From contig CAIQIQ010000019.1 of assembly GCA_903871935.1 (NCBI GenBank), forward strand, positions 1 through 64,000: a DNA stretch of 64,000 nt, read 5' to 3'. The translations under genes were made by a program, and so were the position numbers. Below are positions 53,238 through 62,015 of this stretch, one piece after another (within the stretch, counting starts at the first letter, position 1; the number at the start of each line of letters is the position of its first letter). Source of the stretch: an uncultured Phycisphaerales bacterium. Lineage in GTDB: Bacteria; Planctomycetota; Phycisphaerae; Tepidisphaerales; Tepidisphaeraceae. Below the pieces are notes generated by a model, which did no database searches, had not been told where the DNA came from, and was given only the letters and a program-made list of their open reading frames with translations.

Positions 53238-54440
53238 CTAGTGGGTGCTTTTGGCCCAAAGGGGGTAGTTCTGCATGGCCATTTCCACAGCGCTTTGGGT
53301 CATGTCGGGATTCTCGCGAACCATCGACTTGCCGCGGAGGTTACGCTCGATGGCTTCGGTGAGAGCGCGGAACTGACGTGACCAGAGCGTGCCGCGGATT
53401 TTGTCCTGGGTCTCGCGGGCGTCGAAGGACATGACGGTGCCTTCTTTGCGGGACTCGACTTTGGCAATGTAGAAGCCGTTGGCGTCTTCGATGATGGGAG
53501 TGATTTGTCCAACGGGGGTCGCCCAGAGTGCCTGCTCGACCTTTTCCAGCCGATAGGCGCCGCGCTGGACGGTTAGCTGGCCGCCGGATCGGGCGAGATT
53601 GGGGTCATCGTTGTTGGTGCGGGCAAGTTCGGCAAAGTCGGCGGTCTTGGCTTTGGCCAGCAGTTCTTGTGCGCGCCGGCTGGCTTCGGCTTTATCCGGG
53701 TATCTTCGCGTGGCGATCTGGATGATGCGGAAGGTGATCTCATCCTGCTGCGTGAATTCACTCTGAAGGTTGGCGTTGTAGTAGCTCCGCATATCGTCAG
53801 CGGTGATCTGGATCCTGGGGACGACCTTGCGACGGTAGAAGACTTCGGTCATCTGTTTGCGGTATTCGGCGAGGATCAATTCATCAAAATCGTCGCCATC
53901 GGCGGCGGCCTTGTGACGGGCAAGTTCGGCGGAGCCACCGGCGTCGGTGATGCGGCGAGTGCGGGCCTGCATGGTGAGCATCTCGGCGATCTTGCGATCC
54001 TCATCGCTGAGAGTGCGATCGGCGGCGCCGTAGACGAGTTCATCGCGTTCAAGGCCTTGGATCTTCTTGGTTACCTCCTGAGTTGCCAGTGAACGAAACT
54101 GCTGCTCATCCATTTCCGAGGCGCGGGCGGAAAGCTCGGGGCTGAGTTGGCGGAGGACTTTGTTGGCGAAGATCGGGGTGCCGTTGACTTCGGCGACAAC
54201 GCCGCCGAGGGTCTTGTAGCCGCCGAGGGAAGCGCCTTGTAGATGGATAGCGCTGGGGACGGGTGCGGCGGCGTGCTGGCGCATGGGGGCCGGAGCAACC
54301 GCGCGGGCGACCTGGGGCGCGAGATCGGGCCTCTGGAATGAAGCAGAAGCCAAAGGAACGGAAGGGCGTGAGGACTCGCAACCCGCCAGCAGCAGCAGGG
54401 GAGCGACCAATAGCCAGGATTTTGAGCGCGGATCGATCAT
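53238..54440 (-). CDS. Lipoprotein peptidyl-prolyl isomerase (parvulin/SurA-like)
   Basis: A 400-residue protein; ATG 54440 preceded by CAGGAAAAAGC. The lipobox LLLLAGC is preceded by a basic N-terminus, giving a membrane-anchored lipoprotein. Residues ~65-200 are a SurA-N-like helical chaperone region (FANKVLRQLSPELSAR). The parvulin domain follows: ITFRIIQIATRRYPDKAEASRRAQELLAKAK, SGGQLTVQRGAYRLEKVEQALW, VGQITPIIEDANGFYIAKVESR. Probably assists outer-membrane or secreted protein folding. Next gene downstream on the other strand is hisH. Confidence 0.85.
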   Translation of the reverse strand: MIDPRSKSWLLVAPLLLLAGCESSRPSVPLASASFQRPDLAPQVARAVAPAPMRQHAAAPVPSAIHLQGASLGGYKTLGGVVAEVNGTPIFANKVLRQLSPELSARASEMDEQQFRSLATQEVTKKIQGLERDELVYGAADRTLSDEDRKIAEMLTMQARTRRITDAGGSAELARHKAAADGDDFDELILAEYRKQMTEVFYRRKVVPRIQITADDMRSYYNANLQSEFTQQDEITFRIIQIATRRYPDKAEASRRAQELLAKAKTADFAELARTNNDDPNLARSGGQLTVQRGAYRLEKVEQALWATPVGQITPIIEDANGFYIAKVESRKEGTVMSFDARETQDKIRGTLWSRQFRALTEAIERNLRGKSMVRENPDMTQSAVEMAMQNYPLWAKSTH

Positions 54441-54522
54441 GCTTTTTCCTGTCGGTGCGGCATTGTAGCGAGCGGGACAGTGAATCCCAAATGGTGAAAA
54501 GCGATGTCGCATTGCGGGCGTG

Positions 54523-55656
54523 TCAGGGCGAGGCGGTCGTAGTTGTGGGTGGAGGCTGCAGAGAGTCGAGCAGGGCATCATCGGGAGTGACGTCAACGGC
54601 GCGGACGATACCATCGCGGCTGATGATGATGGTGGCGGGGAATTCTACGACACCGTATTGGGCGGCGAAGGCAGAGGGGTCGGACGCCTCGCGGATGACA
54701 GTCCAGGGGATGGGTTTGTGCTGGGCCAGGTAAGTGCGGACGGCATCATCTGAGCTGTCGCAGAGAATGGTAACGATGGCGACGTTGGCAGGCAGATCGG
54801 CAAAGGACTGGAGCAGGGCATTGTGCTGGGTCTGCCACTGGGGCGAGGTGGTCAGACCGAAGTGGACGATGAGCGTCTGTCCGGCAAGCGATTGGGTGCT
54901 GAATGGTTGGCCGGCGATGGTGGGGGCCTTGACGAGCAGCGGCTTGCCGAGCAGGGAGCGGCGTTTTTCGGCGAAGCGGAATTGGTCATGGGCAGCGAGC
55001 GCCAAGGGGCCGGTCAGGTGGGTGGTGATGATCGACTCAATCTGGGGGGCAAGGGGCGACATGGGGGGAAGGTCTTCGCGCATCTGGAGGAGGAGGCTGG
55101 CCAGGTCGTCGTCCGTACGATTGGCGATGGCGAGGGCCTGGAGTTCGTCGAGGACTTTCTGGGCTTCGGCCGGTCGGTTGAGGCGGGGCCACCAGCGGGT
55201 GAGATACCAGGCATGGCGGGCGAAGGGTGCGTTTTCGGGGGTGGTGTGCCGGCGGTAGTCGTCCAGGGAAATGATTGAGGGATGATCACCCAGGAATGCC
55301 ATGATCGCCAGAATGTGGAAATAGTGTTGGCGGGCGGCCGAGCGTACGGCGGGGAGGGTGGAGTTGGCGTGGAACATCTCAATGGTGAGGGCGAGAGATT
55401 TGCGGAGCAGGGGAAGGGCATCGGGGGCGACCTTCGCGCGGGCTTCGAGGCTGGTGAGATCGCGCGGCGGTGGAAGTATGGCACGAAGAGCCTGGCTGGT
55501 TGAGTTCCAATCGTCCATGACCTGAGAGTCAGATCGCGTGGTGGTCGCGGAGGTGAGATAGGAGGAGGGTACGGAGGGCGAAGCGGGCATGGCAGCTAAG
55601 GCGGCAGCGCTGGCGGAGGCAAGCAGCGTGGCGGCTAAGCACTTATGGCACAGCAT
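54523..55656 (-). CDS. Exported thioredoxin-fold protein lacking the CxxC
   Basis: A 377-residue protein with signal peptide (LAATLLASASAAALAAMP). A helical N-terminal half (~40-250) precedes a TlpA/AhpC-like fold with LVKAPTIAGQPFSTQSLAGQTLIVHFGLTTSPQW: where the CxxC motif normally follows F-W-A-x, the sequence reads GLTTSPQW without cysteines. ATIIISRDGIVRAVD matches the cis-proline-type second half (EFPATI). Therefore it is unlikely to be a thiol-disulfide exchanger and may be a structural or binding variant. Precedes the parvulin gene by 82 bp on the same strand. Confidence 0.75.
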   Translation of the reverse strand: MLCHKCLAATLLASASAAALAAMPASPSVPSSYLTSATTTRSDSQVMDDWNSTSQALRAILPPPRDLTSLEARAKVAPDALPLLRKSLALTIEMFHANSTLPAVRSAARQHYFHILAIMAFLGDHPSIISLDDYRRHTTPENAPFARHAWYLTRWWPRLNRPAEAQKVLDELQALAIANRTDDDLASLLLQMREDLPPMSPLAPQIESIITTHLTGPLALAAHDQFRFAEKRRSLLGKPLLVKAPTIAGQPFSTQSLAGQTLIVHFGLTTSPQWQTQHNALLQSFADLPANVAIVTILCDSSDDAVRTYLAQHKPIPWTVIREASDPSAFAAQYGVVEFPATIIISRDGIVRAVDVTPDDALLDSLQPPPTTTTASP

Positions 55657-55803
55657 GTTGGCGTATTGAAGCGGAATGGGCGTTGCTTTGCAAAACGGCG
55701 GGTGGCATTCTACACTCTTCGCGATCCGTTGGCTCGGCGATCTGAGCCGCCGGAGCGATGGGTGGGAAGTCAGGCGAGTTTGGCTGACTGCTCACACAAT
55801 TAT

Positions 55804-55870
55804 CCTCCCCCCGGGGAGGCCACGGAGAGGAACAGCCTGAAGGCTGTACTACGGACATAGGCTGAAGCCT
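55804..55870. repeat. Hairpin repeats in the atpG leader
   Basis: CCTCCCC/GGGGAGG (55804-55819), then AGCCT-GA-AGGCT (55834-55845) and AGGCT-GA-AGCCT (55859-55870), each of the latter two followed by GTACTACG. The last pair forms a direct repeat of about 25 bp. It lies just before the atpG start. Confidence 0.6.
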
Positions 55871-55896
55871 GTACTACGAACGAAGAGAAGTGTCCC

Positions 55897-56916
55897 ATGG
55901 CCAAGGCTCGGGCAATAGTCAAACGCCGCAAATCGGTTAAGAGTACGCGCAAGATCACCAAGACGATGCAGATGATCGCGACGGCGAAGTTCCAGAAAGC
56001 GCTGAAGCGGGCGGTGGCGGCCAAGCCGTTCACATACAAGGTTCGCGAGATGGTTGCGGATCTGGTGGAGGCGGTGGGGGAGTTCAAGCATCCACTGATT
56101 GATTCGGCGGAACGACCGAAGACCAATCGCGTGGTGGTGCTGGTCATGGTGGGCAACCGTGGCTTGGCAGGGGCGTACAACGGGAATGTACTGCGGATGA
56201 CGGAGCGGTTCTTGAAGGAGCAGGCGGCGGCGGGGATAGCCGTTGAACTCAACACGGCGGGAAAGAAGGCATACAGCTATTTCACGTTCCTCAAGCGGAC
56301 GATTTCGCATCGGTACGACCCGATCGTCGAGACGACTCTCTTTCCTGAAGTGCAGGCGCTGGCGGATCGACTGATGAAGATGTGCGCTGATGGCGAGGTG
56401 GATGCGGTGTATGTGGCGTACACGAATTTCATCAGCACGGGCGTGCAGAAGGCAGATATGCTGAAACTGCTGCCGCTGACCAGCGCGACAAGTGCGTCTG
56501 AGCAACTGGCGCTGCACGGCAAGGAGAGCCAGGAGGCCCTGGACAAGGTCGGCCACCATCCCACCGGAATGACCGAGATTGCCAAACTTGAGGTGCAGAA
56601 GCGCGCCCGCGGGCAAATTATGCGGACGTTGCCGGATGAACTTCTGCGCGATGACCGGCTCGTTTATGAGTTCGGCCCGTCGGCGAAAGAACTGATGGAG
56701 GAACTGCTGCCGATTACGGTGCGAACCACGCTGTATCAGTGTTTCCTCGATGCGGCGACAAGCGAAAATGTGGCGCGCATGGTATCGATGAAGGCGGCGA
56801 CCGATAACGCGGACAAACTGATCAAGTCGCTGACCATGCAGTACAACCGCGCGCGGCAGAGCCAGATTACTACGGAACTGTCGGAGATCATGGGCGGCGT
56901 TGAGGCGATGAAGTAA
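55897..56916 (+). CDS. atpG: ATP synthase gamma chain
   Basis: A 339-residue F1 gamma subunit. The N-terminal coiled-coil AKARAIVKRRKSVKSTRKITKTMQMIATAKFQKAL and the C-terminal coil NADKLIKSLTMQYNRARQSQITTELSEIMGG are clear, and MVGNRGLAGAYNGNV is the conserved central strand. It is about 50 residues longer than usual (~290); the extra segment KVGHHPTGMTEIAKLEVQKRARGQ lies in the central domain. No other atp gene lies within this window; typical operons place atpG between atpA and atpD. It is followed by the GH4 gene after only 10 bp, an unrelated neighbour. Confidence 0.92.
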   Translation: MAKARAIVKRRKSVKSTRKITKTMQMIATAKFQKALKRAVAAKPFTYKVREMVADLVEAVGEFKHPLIDSAERPKTNRVVVLVMVGNRGLAGAYNGNVLRMTERFLKEQAAAGIAVELNTAGKKAYSYFTFLKRTISHRYDPIVETTLFPEVQALADRLMKMCADGEVDAVYVAYTNFISTGVQKADMLKLLPLTSATSASEQLALHGKESQEALDKVGHHPTGMTEIAKLEVQKRARGQIMRTLPDELLRDDRLVYEFGPSAKELMEELLPITVRTTLYQCFLDAATSENVARMVSMKAATDNADKLIKSLTMQYNRARQSQITTELSEIMGGVEAMK

Positions 56917-56926
56917 AAGGAGCAAG

Positions 56927-58456
56927 ATGATGGCTAAGAGTGCTGTGCAAGCGGATAAGGGACATGTGGCGCATTCAAAAGCGGCCGATTCGCAGGAAGG
57001 TCTGAAGGGGAAGTTCAGCCGTCCGATCAATATTACATTCCTGGGCGCCGGGTCGGGCTTCTGCCCGACGCTGTGCAAGGATGTGCTGCTGATTCCCAGC
57101 GCCGATCGCGGCGAATTCCGCCTGGTGGATATCGACAAGGACCGCCTGAGCAAAGTCTACAAGGTCATCCAGAAATTGATCAAGGAATCCGGCCGAGAAG
57201 ATGGCTGGATAGTAAAGGCGACAACGAACCGTCGCGAAGTACTCAAGGGCACCGACTACGCGGTTTGCTGCGTGGAAGTATCGGGCATGGCGTGCGTGGC
57301 GTTTGATAATGACATTCCGCTGAAGTACGGGGTGGATCAGTGCATCGGCGACACGGTTGGGCCAGGCGGGCTCTTCAAGGGACTGCGGACGATCCCGGTG
57401 TTCCTGGACATCCTTCGCGATATGCGCGAGCTGTGCCCGCAGGCGATCATGCTCAACTACACGAATCCGATGAGCATGATGGTCTGATCGGCCGGCCGGG
57501 CTGTGCCGGAGATTCCCGTGGTCGGACTGTGCCACAGCGTCCAGGGCACCAGCCACCTGCTGGCCAGGTATGCGGGTGTGCCGTACGAAGAGATGGAGTG
57601 GGATTGCGCCGGGATTAATCACCTGGCATGGTTTACCAAGGCCATGCACAAGGGCGAGGATCTTTATCAGAAGGTGCTGTACAAGAAGTTTGCCGAGGAA
57701 GTGGCCGAGGGGATCAAGGAGGCGGAGGCGGGGGTAGGGATCTATAAGACGAGCGAGAAGTGGACCTGGTCACAAGGAAAGCAGGGCAAGTACAAGTACA
57801 CGGATCTGGTCCGCAAGGACATGTGCGTGCACTTCGGTGCGTACATTACCGAGAGTTCGGGACATCTGTCGGAGTACCTGCCTTACTATCGCAAGAGCGA
57901 AGCGGGCAGGAAGCTGCTGCGTCTGGGGTATGATGGCGGCGCCCGGTTCTATGCGTCGAATTGGCCGGACTGGCGCAAGGCGGCCGATGATGAGCGCGTG
58001 CGCCTGGCCAATGGCGAGGAACAGGTGAAGCTTGAGCGGTCCTGGGAGTATGGCTCGATGATCATCGAAGCCCGCGAGAAAGATTGCCCGGTACGCATCC
58101 ACGGAAACGTGATGAACTACGGCAATACCGGGCGGAGCACGGCCGGCGAGGCGAGCCGGCTGATTACGAACCTGCCGGGCGACGGGGTGGTGGAAGTGGC
58201 GTGCATGGTTGATCGCAATGGCGTGCAGCCGACCCGCTATGGCGCGCTGCCTCCGCAGATGGCGCATATCTGTGGCATGAACATGGCGTGCTATGACCTG
58301 GCAGCGAAGGCTGCGGTGGAGAAGAGCATTGAGGCGGCAGCGCATGCCCTGATGCTCGATCCGCTGTGCATGGCTGTTTGCACCCCGGGCGAGATCAAGG
58401 CGATGACGATGGAGTTGTTCAAGGCGGAGAAGAAGTACCTGCCGGGGTTCAAATAG
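56927..58456 (+). pseudogene. GH4 family glycosidase (alpha-glucosidase/galactosidase) with in-frame TGA
   Basis: The N-terminal part (56927-57487) carries ITFLGAGSGFCP, GDTVGPGGLFKGLRT and NYTNPMSMM; the frame then meets TGA at 57485-57487 and continues without shift through PVVGLCHSVQGTSH, CAGINHLAWF and the C-terminal half to 58456. In GH4 enzymes the position corresponds to a conserved Trp (NPMAM-x-T/V-W), so TGG to TGA is the likely change. GH4 enzymes use NAD+ and a metal (Cys/His of GLCHSVQG) for redox-assisted hydrolysis. As written the gene would make a truncated protein; readthrough, assembly error or decay are alternatives. A terminator follows at 58485. Confidence 0.85.
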
Positions 58457-58484
58457 GCCGTCGCGGAGAGAAGACCAAATGATG

Positions 58485-58514
58485 CAGGTGCGCCGGTTCT
58501 TCCCGGCGCACCTG
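58485..58514 (+). terminator. Strong hairpin after the GH4 gene
   Basis: CAGGTGCGCCGG-TTCTTC-CCGGCGCACCTG, a perfect 12-bp stem; the following GCGTTTATT has a weak T-tract. Probable terminator. Confidence 0.75.
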
Positions 58515-58602
58515 TGCGTTTATTGTTGAGGCGCATCTCAATCGTTCGGGCCTACCCACGTCGCTCGCAATCGGGTAGTTTCATGGGCGGAAGTTGAGCC
58601 TT

Positions 58603-60318
58603 ATGCGTATTGCACTAGCACAGACGAATCCGATCGTTGGGGATATTCCGCACAACTGCAAACAGATCGTGGACTTTGCGCAGCGGGCGAAGACGCAGGG
58701 GGCGGAGGTGGTGGTGTTCCCGGAATTGACGATTCCGGGGTATCCGCCGAAAGATCTGCTGCTCAAGCCGCAGTTCATTGATGACAACCTGCGGGCACTG
58801 GGGATTGTCGCCAACCACGTGAAGGGGATCGATGCCATTGTCGGCTATGCGGATCGCAATCCGGAACCGGTTGGCCGGCCGCTGCGGAACTCGGTTGCCC
58901 TGCTTCGCGATGGCGTGGTGCTTAGCAGGCACTACAAGACGCTGTTGCCCACCTATGACGTGTTCGATGAGAGCCGCTACTTTGAACCGGGGCCGGCGGA
59001 TGGGCGGTGCAATCTGGTTCAGCTTGGGCAGGTGAAGGCGGGCCTGACGATCTGTGAGGATCTATGGAACGATGAGCGCCTGATTGGCCGGCGGTTGTAC
59101 CACCAGAACCCGCTGACGAAGCTGCAGTCGTGTGGAGCGCAGGTGCTGGTGAATACCAGTGCGTCGCCGTTTGTGGTTGCCAAACACGATTTCCGCATCC
59201 AGTTGTTCGCATCTCAGGTCAGGCAGGTGGGCGTGCCGCTGATCTATGTGAATCAGGTTGGCGGCAATGATGAATTGGTATTTGATGGCAACAGTCTGGT
59301 GATGGATGGCAGTGGCAAGGTAGTGGGGCAGGCGCGCGATTTTGAGGAGGATCTGCTGGTCGTCGATGTCGGTGAGGATGCAGTGACCCAGGGCGGCCGG
59401 GTCGAACACCATAGCCGTGATGTCGAGTCGATTTATCGGGCGCTGGTGCTGGGGCTGCGGGATTACGTGCGCAAGTGCGGCTTCAAGAAAGTGGTGCTGG
59501 GTTTGTCGGGAGGGATCGACTCAGCGCTGGTGTGCGCCCTGGCGGCCGCGGCACTGGGACCGGAGAACGTCACGGGTGTGGCGATGCCATCGCGGTTCAG
59601 TTCGGATCACTCGATTGCAGACGCGAAACAGCTTGCGGCGAATCTGGGGGTGAGGTTCCAGATTGTGCCGATTGAACCAGCGCATATCGCCTATGAGCAC
59701 ATGCTGGCGGCAGCCTTTGCGGGGATGAAGCCAGACCTGACCGAGGAGAATGTTCAGGCACGCATCCGCGGGGCAACGCTGATGGCGTTCTCGAACAAGT
59801 TTGGCTCGCTGCTGCTCACAACCGGCAACAAGAGCGAGATTGCCACCGGGTATTGCACACTCTATGGAGACATGTGCGGCGGTTTGGCGGTGATCAGCGA
59901 TGTGCCAAAGATGGTGGTATATCAGCTCGCGGAATTCGTCAATCAGAAGGCTGGGCACGATCTGATCCCGCGAAACAGCATTACGAAGCCCCCATCGGCT
60001 GAGCTGCGGCCGAACCAGACGGACCAGGATTCGCTGCCGCCGTACGATGTGCTGGATGCGATCCTCTTCCGATATGTGGAGGAGGAGAAGGGTGCTCCAC
60101 AGATCATTGCCGACGGCTTCGACCCCGCTACCGTGATGCGGGTGATTCGCCTGATCGACCTGAGCGAGTACAAGCGGAGGCAGGCAGCGCCAGGGATCAA
60201 GGTAACCAGCCGGGCATTCGGGTTTGGCAGACGGATGCCGATTGCGCAGAACTACCGGCAGCCGGTGCCCAGCGTCGGGCAGACTGTGGATGCGCTGGCT
60301 GAGCTTTTGAAGAACTGA
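58603..60318 (+). CDS. nadE: Glutamine-dependent NAD+ synthetase
   Basis: A 571-residue two-domain enzyme that amidates deamido-NAD+ in the last step of NAD synthesis. The nitrilase-type glutaminase begins RIALAQTNPIVGDI and has the E-K-C triad elements PELTIPGYPPKDLL, HYKTLLPTYDVFDE and KAGLTICEDLWND (Cys151). The ATP-pyrophosphatase domain contains VLGLSGGIDSALVCA and the late TTGNKSEIATGY motif. Start at ATG 58603 (GGCGGAAG upstream), since the in-frame TTG at 58594 lacks a better site. Length matches the glutamine-type family. Follows the GH4 terminator, so a separate transcript. Confidence 0.95.
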   Translation: MRIALAQTNPIVGDIPHNCKQIVDFAQRAKTQGAEVVVFPELTIPGYPPKDLLLKPQFIDDNLRALGIVANHVKGIDAIVGYADRNPEPVGRPLRNSVALLRDGVVLSRHYKTLLPTYDVFDESRYFEPGPADGRCNLVQLGQVKAGLTICEDLWNDERLIGRRLYHQNPLTKLQSCGAQVLVNTSASPFVVAKHDFRIQLFASQVRQVGVPLIYVNQVGGNDELVFDGNSLVMDGSGKVVGQARDFEEDLLVVDVGEDAVTQGGRVEHHSRDVESIYRALVLGLRDYVRKCGFKKVVLGLSGGIDSALVCALAAAALGPENVTGVAMPSRFSSDHSIADAKQLAANLGVRFQIVPIEPAHIAYEHMLAAAFAGMKPDLTEENVQARIRGATLMAFSNKFGSLLLTTGNKSEIATGYCTLYGDMCGGLAVISDVPKMVVYQLAEFVNQKAGHDLIPRNSITKPPSAELRPNQTDQDSLPPYDVLDAILFRYVEEEKGAPQIIADGFDPATVMRVIRLIDLSEYKRRQAAPGIKVTSRAFGFGRRMPIAQNYRQPVPSVGQTVDALAELLKN

Positions 60319-60390
60319 GCTCTGGGCAAAGCATGGGAAATGGGGTTGATTCTGGCTCTTTGCGCGAGGAATATGTGCTGAAGGTGAACC

Positions 60391-61272
60391 ATGCTCAAGA
60401 GCAGTGACATCCAGATCCGTGATCCGTTTGTTGTGCCGGTGGCGGCCGAGAATGCATACTATCTGTTCGGAACGACGGATGTGAACTGCTGGGCGGGTCA
60501 CGATGATCCGGTTCGTCATGGTTTTGACTGTTATCGCACGGTCGATCTGGAGAACTTTGAGGGGCCGTTCCCGGCGTTTCGCCCGGACGGACAGTTCTGG
60601 GGAACGCAGAATTTCTGGGCCCCGGAGGTGCACCGTTATGGAAACCGGTGGTACATGCTGGCTTCATTCAAGGCGCCGGGCGCGTGTCGGGGAACGCAGA
60701 TCCTGGCGGCCGACCAGATCAGTGGCCCATATCGGCCGCACAGCTTTGGGCCGGTGACCCCGCGTACCTGGGAGTGCCTGGATGGCACGTTGTTTATCGA
60801 CGAGAAGGATGATCCGTGGCTGGTGTTCTGCCATGAATGGGTGCAGACCCGGATCGGCACGATTGATGCGGTTCGGCTTGCCCGCGACATGCGACGGCCG
60901 GTGGGCGATGCCGTGACGCTCTTCTCGGCCAGAGATGCCAGGTGGATCACAGACCGGATGCAGAGGAAAGAGATGGTGACCGATGGACCGTTCCTGTATC
61001 GGGGCCGTAATGGCATGCTGATGCTGCTTTGGTCCAGTTTCGTATCGATCGGCTACGCCATAGCGGCGGCTCGCTCGGGGAGCGGCAAGCTGATCGGCCC
61101 ATGGTATCACGATAGCCCGCCGATCTTTGCCAGCGATGGAGGTCATGGAATGATCTTCAAGAATCTCGCCGGGCGGCTGATGCTGAGCATTCATTCGCCC
61201 AACAAGACGCCGCTGGAACGGCCACTGTTCATCCCGCTGCGTGAACTGGATGGGCAGTTGGTCAAGGCGTAG
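60391..61272 (+). CDS. GH43-like glycosidase
   Basis: A 293-residue protein with a five-bladed-propeller pattern. IQIRDPFVVP holds the N-terminal catalytic Asp, NFWAPEVHRYGNRWYMLAS is the family W-A-P-E-V motif, and TWECLDGTLFIDEKDD the pKa-modulating Asp. The usual acid Glu of E-G-P is replaced by Asp in MVTDGPFLYRG. No signal peptide, so a cytoplasmic arabinofuranosidase/xylosidase-like enzyme is likely; activity may be altered by the Asp. It starts 72 bp after nadE and is followed by pcm after 17 bp. Confidence 0.75.
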   Translation: MLKSSDIQIRDPFVVPVAAENAYYLFGTTDVNCWAGHDDPVRHGFDCYRTVDLENFEGPFPAFRPDGQFWGTQNFWAPEVHRYGNRWYMLASFKAPGACRGTQILAADQISGPYRPHSFGPVTPRTWECLDGTLFIDEKDDPWLVFCHEWVQTRIGTIDAVRLARDMRRPVGDAVTLFSARDARWITDRMQRKEMVTDGPFLYRGRNGMLMLLWSSFVSIGYAIAAARSGSGKLIGPWYHDSPPIFASDGGHGMIFKNLAGRLMLSIHSPNKTPLERPLFIPLRELDGQLVKA

Positions 61273-61289
61273 GCCTAACGAGGGTAGCG

Positions 61290-61961
61290 ATGGACTCGCT
61301 GGAGCGGATGATCCAGGAGCAGATCGAGGCACGCGGGGTGCGTACGCCGGCTGTGCTGGAGGCGATCCGCAAGGTGCCCCGCGACAGGTTTGTGCCCCCC
61401 GAACTGCGGACCGAGGCCTATGAGGATTGGCCCTTGCCGATTGGATGCGGGCAGACGATCAGCCAGCCGTATATGGTGGCGGTGATGACCGAAGCGGTCC
61501 TGCCTACAGGCGCCCGAAGCATTCTGGAGATCGGCACGGGCAGCGGCTACCAGACGGCAATCCTCGCCAAACTGATCCCGCAGGTCTATACCATCGAGCG
61601 ATTGCCAGAACTGCTCCATGGCGCGCAGCGAACGCTGATCGAACTTGAGATCAACAATGTGCACTTCAAGACTGGCGATGGCACCCTGGGTTGGCAGACA
61701 CATGCGCCGTTTGACCGTATCCTGATAGCGGCGGCGGCGCCTGGGCTGCCGCGGAAGCTTTTATTGGGGCAACTTAGCGAAGACGGTGTTGCCGTCGTTC
61801 CGGTATCCGATGATGCGGTGGGTGGCTGGCAGACGCTCTATCGAGTGCGGAAGGTGAACGGCGAACTGCAGAGAGAGGATCTTGGCGGTTGCCGCTTTGT
61901 TCCCTTGATCGGCGAAGAGGGCTATCAGAGCGGTGATGCGAGACGATCTGAAGGGCGGTGA
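61290..61961 (+). CDS. pcm: Protein-L-isoaspartate O-methyltransferase
   Basis: A 223-residue SAM-dependent repair enzyme that methylates isoaspartyl residues. RDRFVPPELRTEAYEDWPLPIGCGQTISQPYMVAVMTE is the conserved pre-motif region, ILEIGTGSGYQTAILA is motif I, and VYTIERLPELL and GDGTLGWQTHAPFDRILIAAAA are motifs post-I and II. Length is typical. It follows the GH43-like gene closely and precedes the MFS gene. Confidence 0.93.
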   Translation: MDSLERMIQEQIEARGVRTPAVLEAIRKVPRDRFVPPELRTEAYEDWPLPIGCGQTISQPYMVAVMTEAVLPTGARSILEIGTGSGYQTAILAKLIPQVYTIERLPELLHGAQRTLIELEINNVHFKTGDGTLGWQTHAPFDRILIAAAAPGLPRKLLLGQLSEDGVAVVPVSDDAVGGWQTLYRVRKVNGELQREDLGGCRFVPLIGEEGYQSGDARRSEGR

Positions 61962-62015
61962 CCGGCCACTATTCTTGTGCATGGAGCTTGTCCGGGACAG
62001 ACCCCATCGGTAAAG

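Noticed and set aside
57485-57487. TGA as a selenocysteine codon
   Set aside because: The position is normally Trp, not Cys, in GH4 proteins, and I see no obvious SECIS hairpin right after it.
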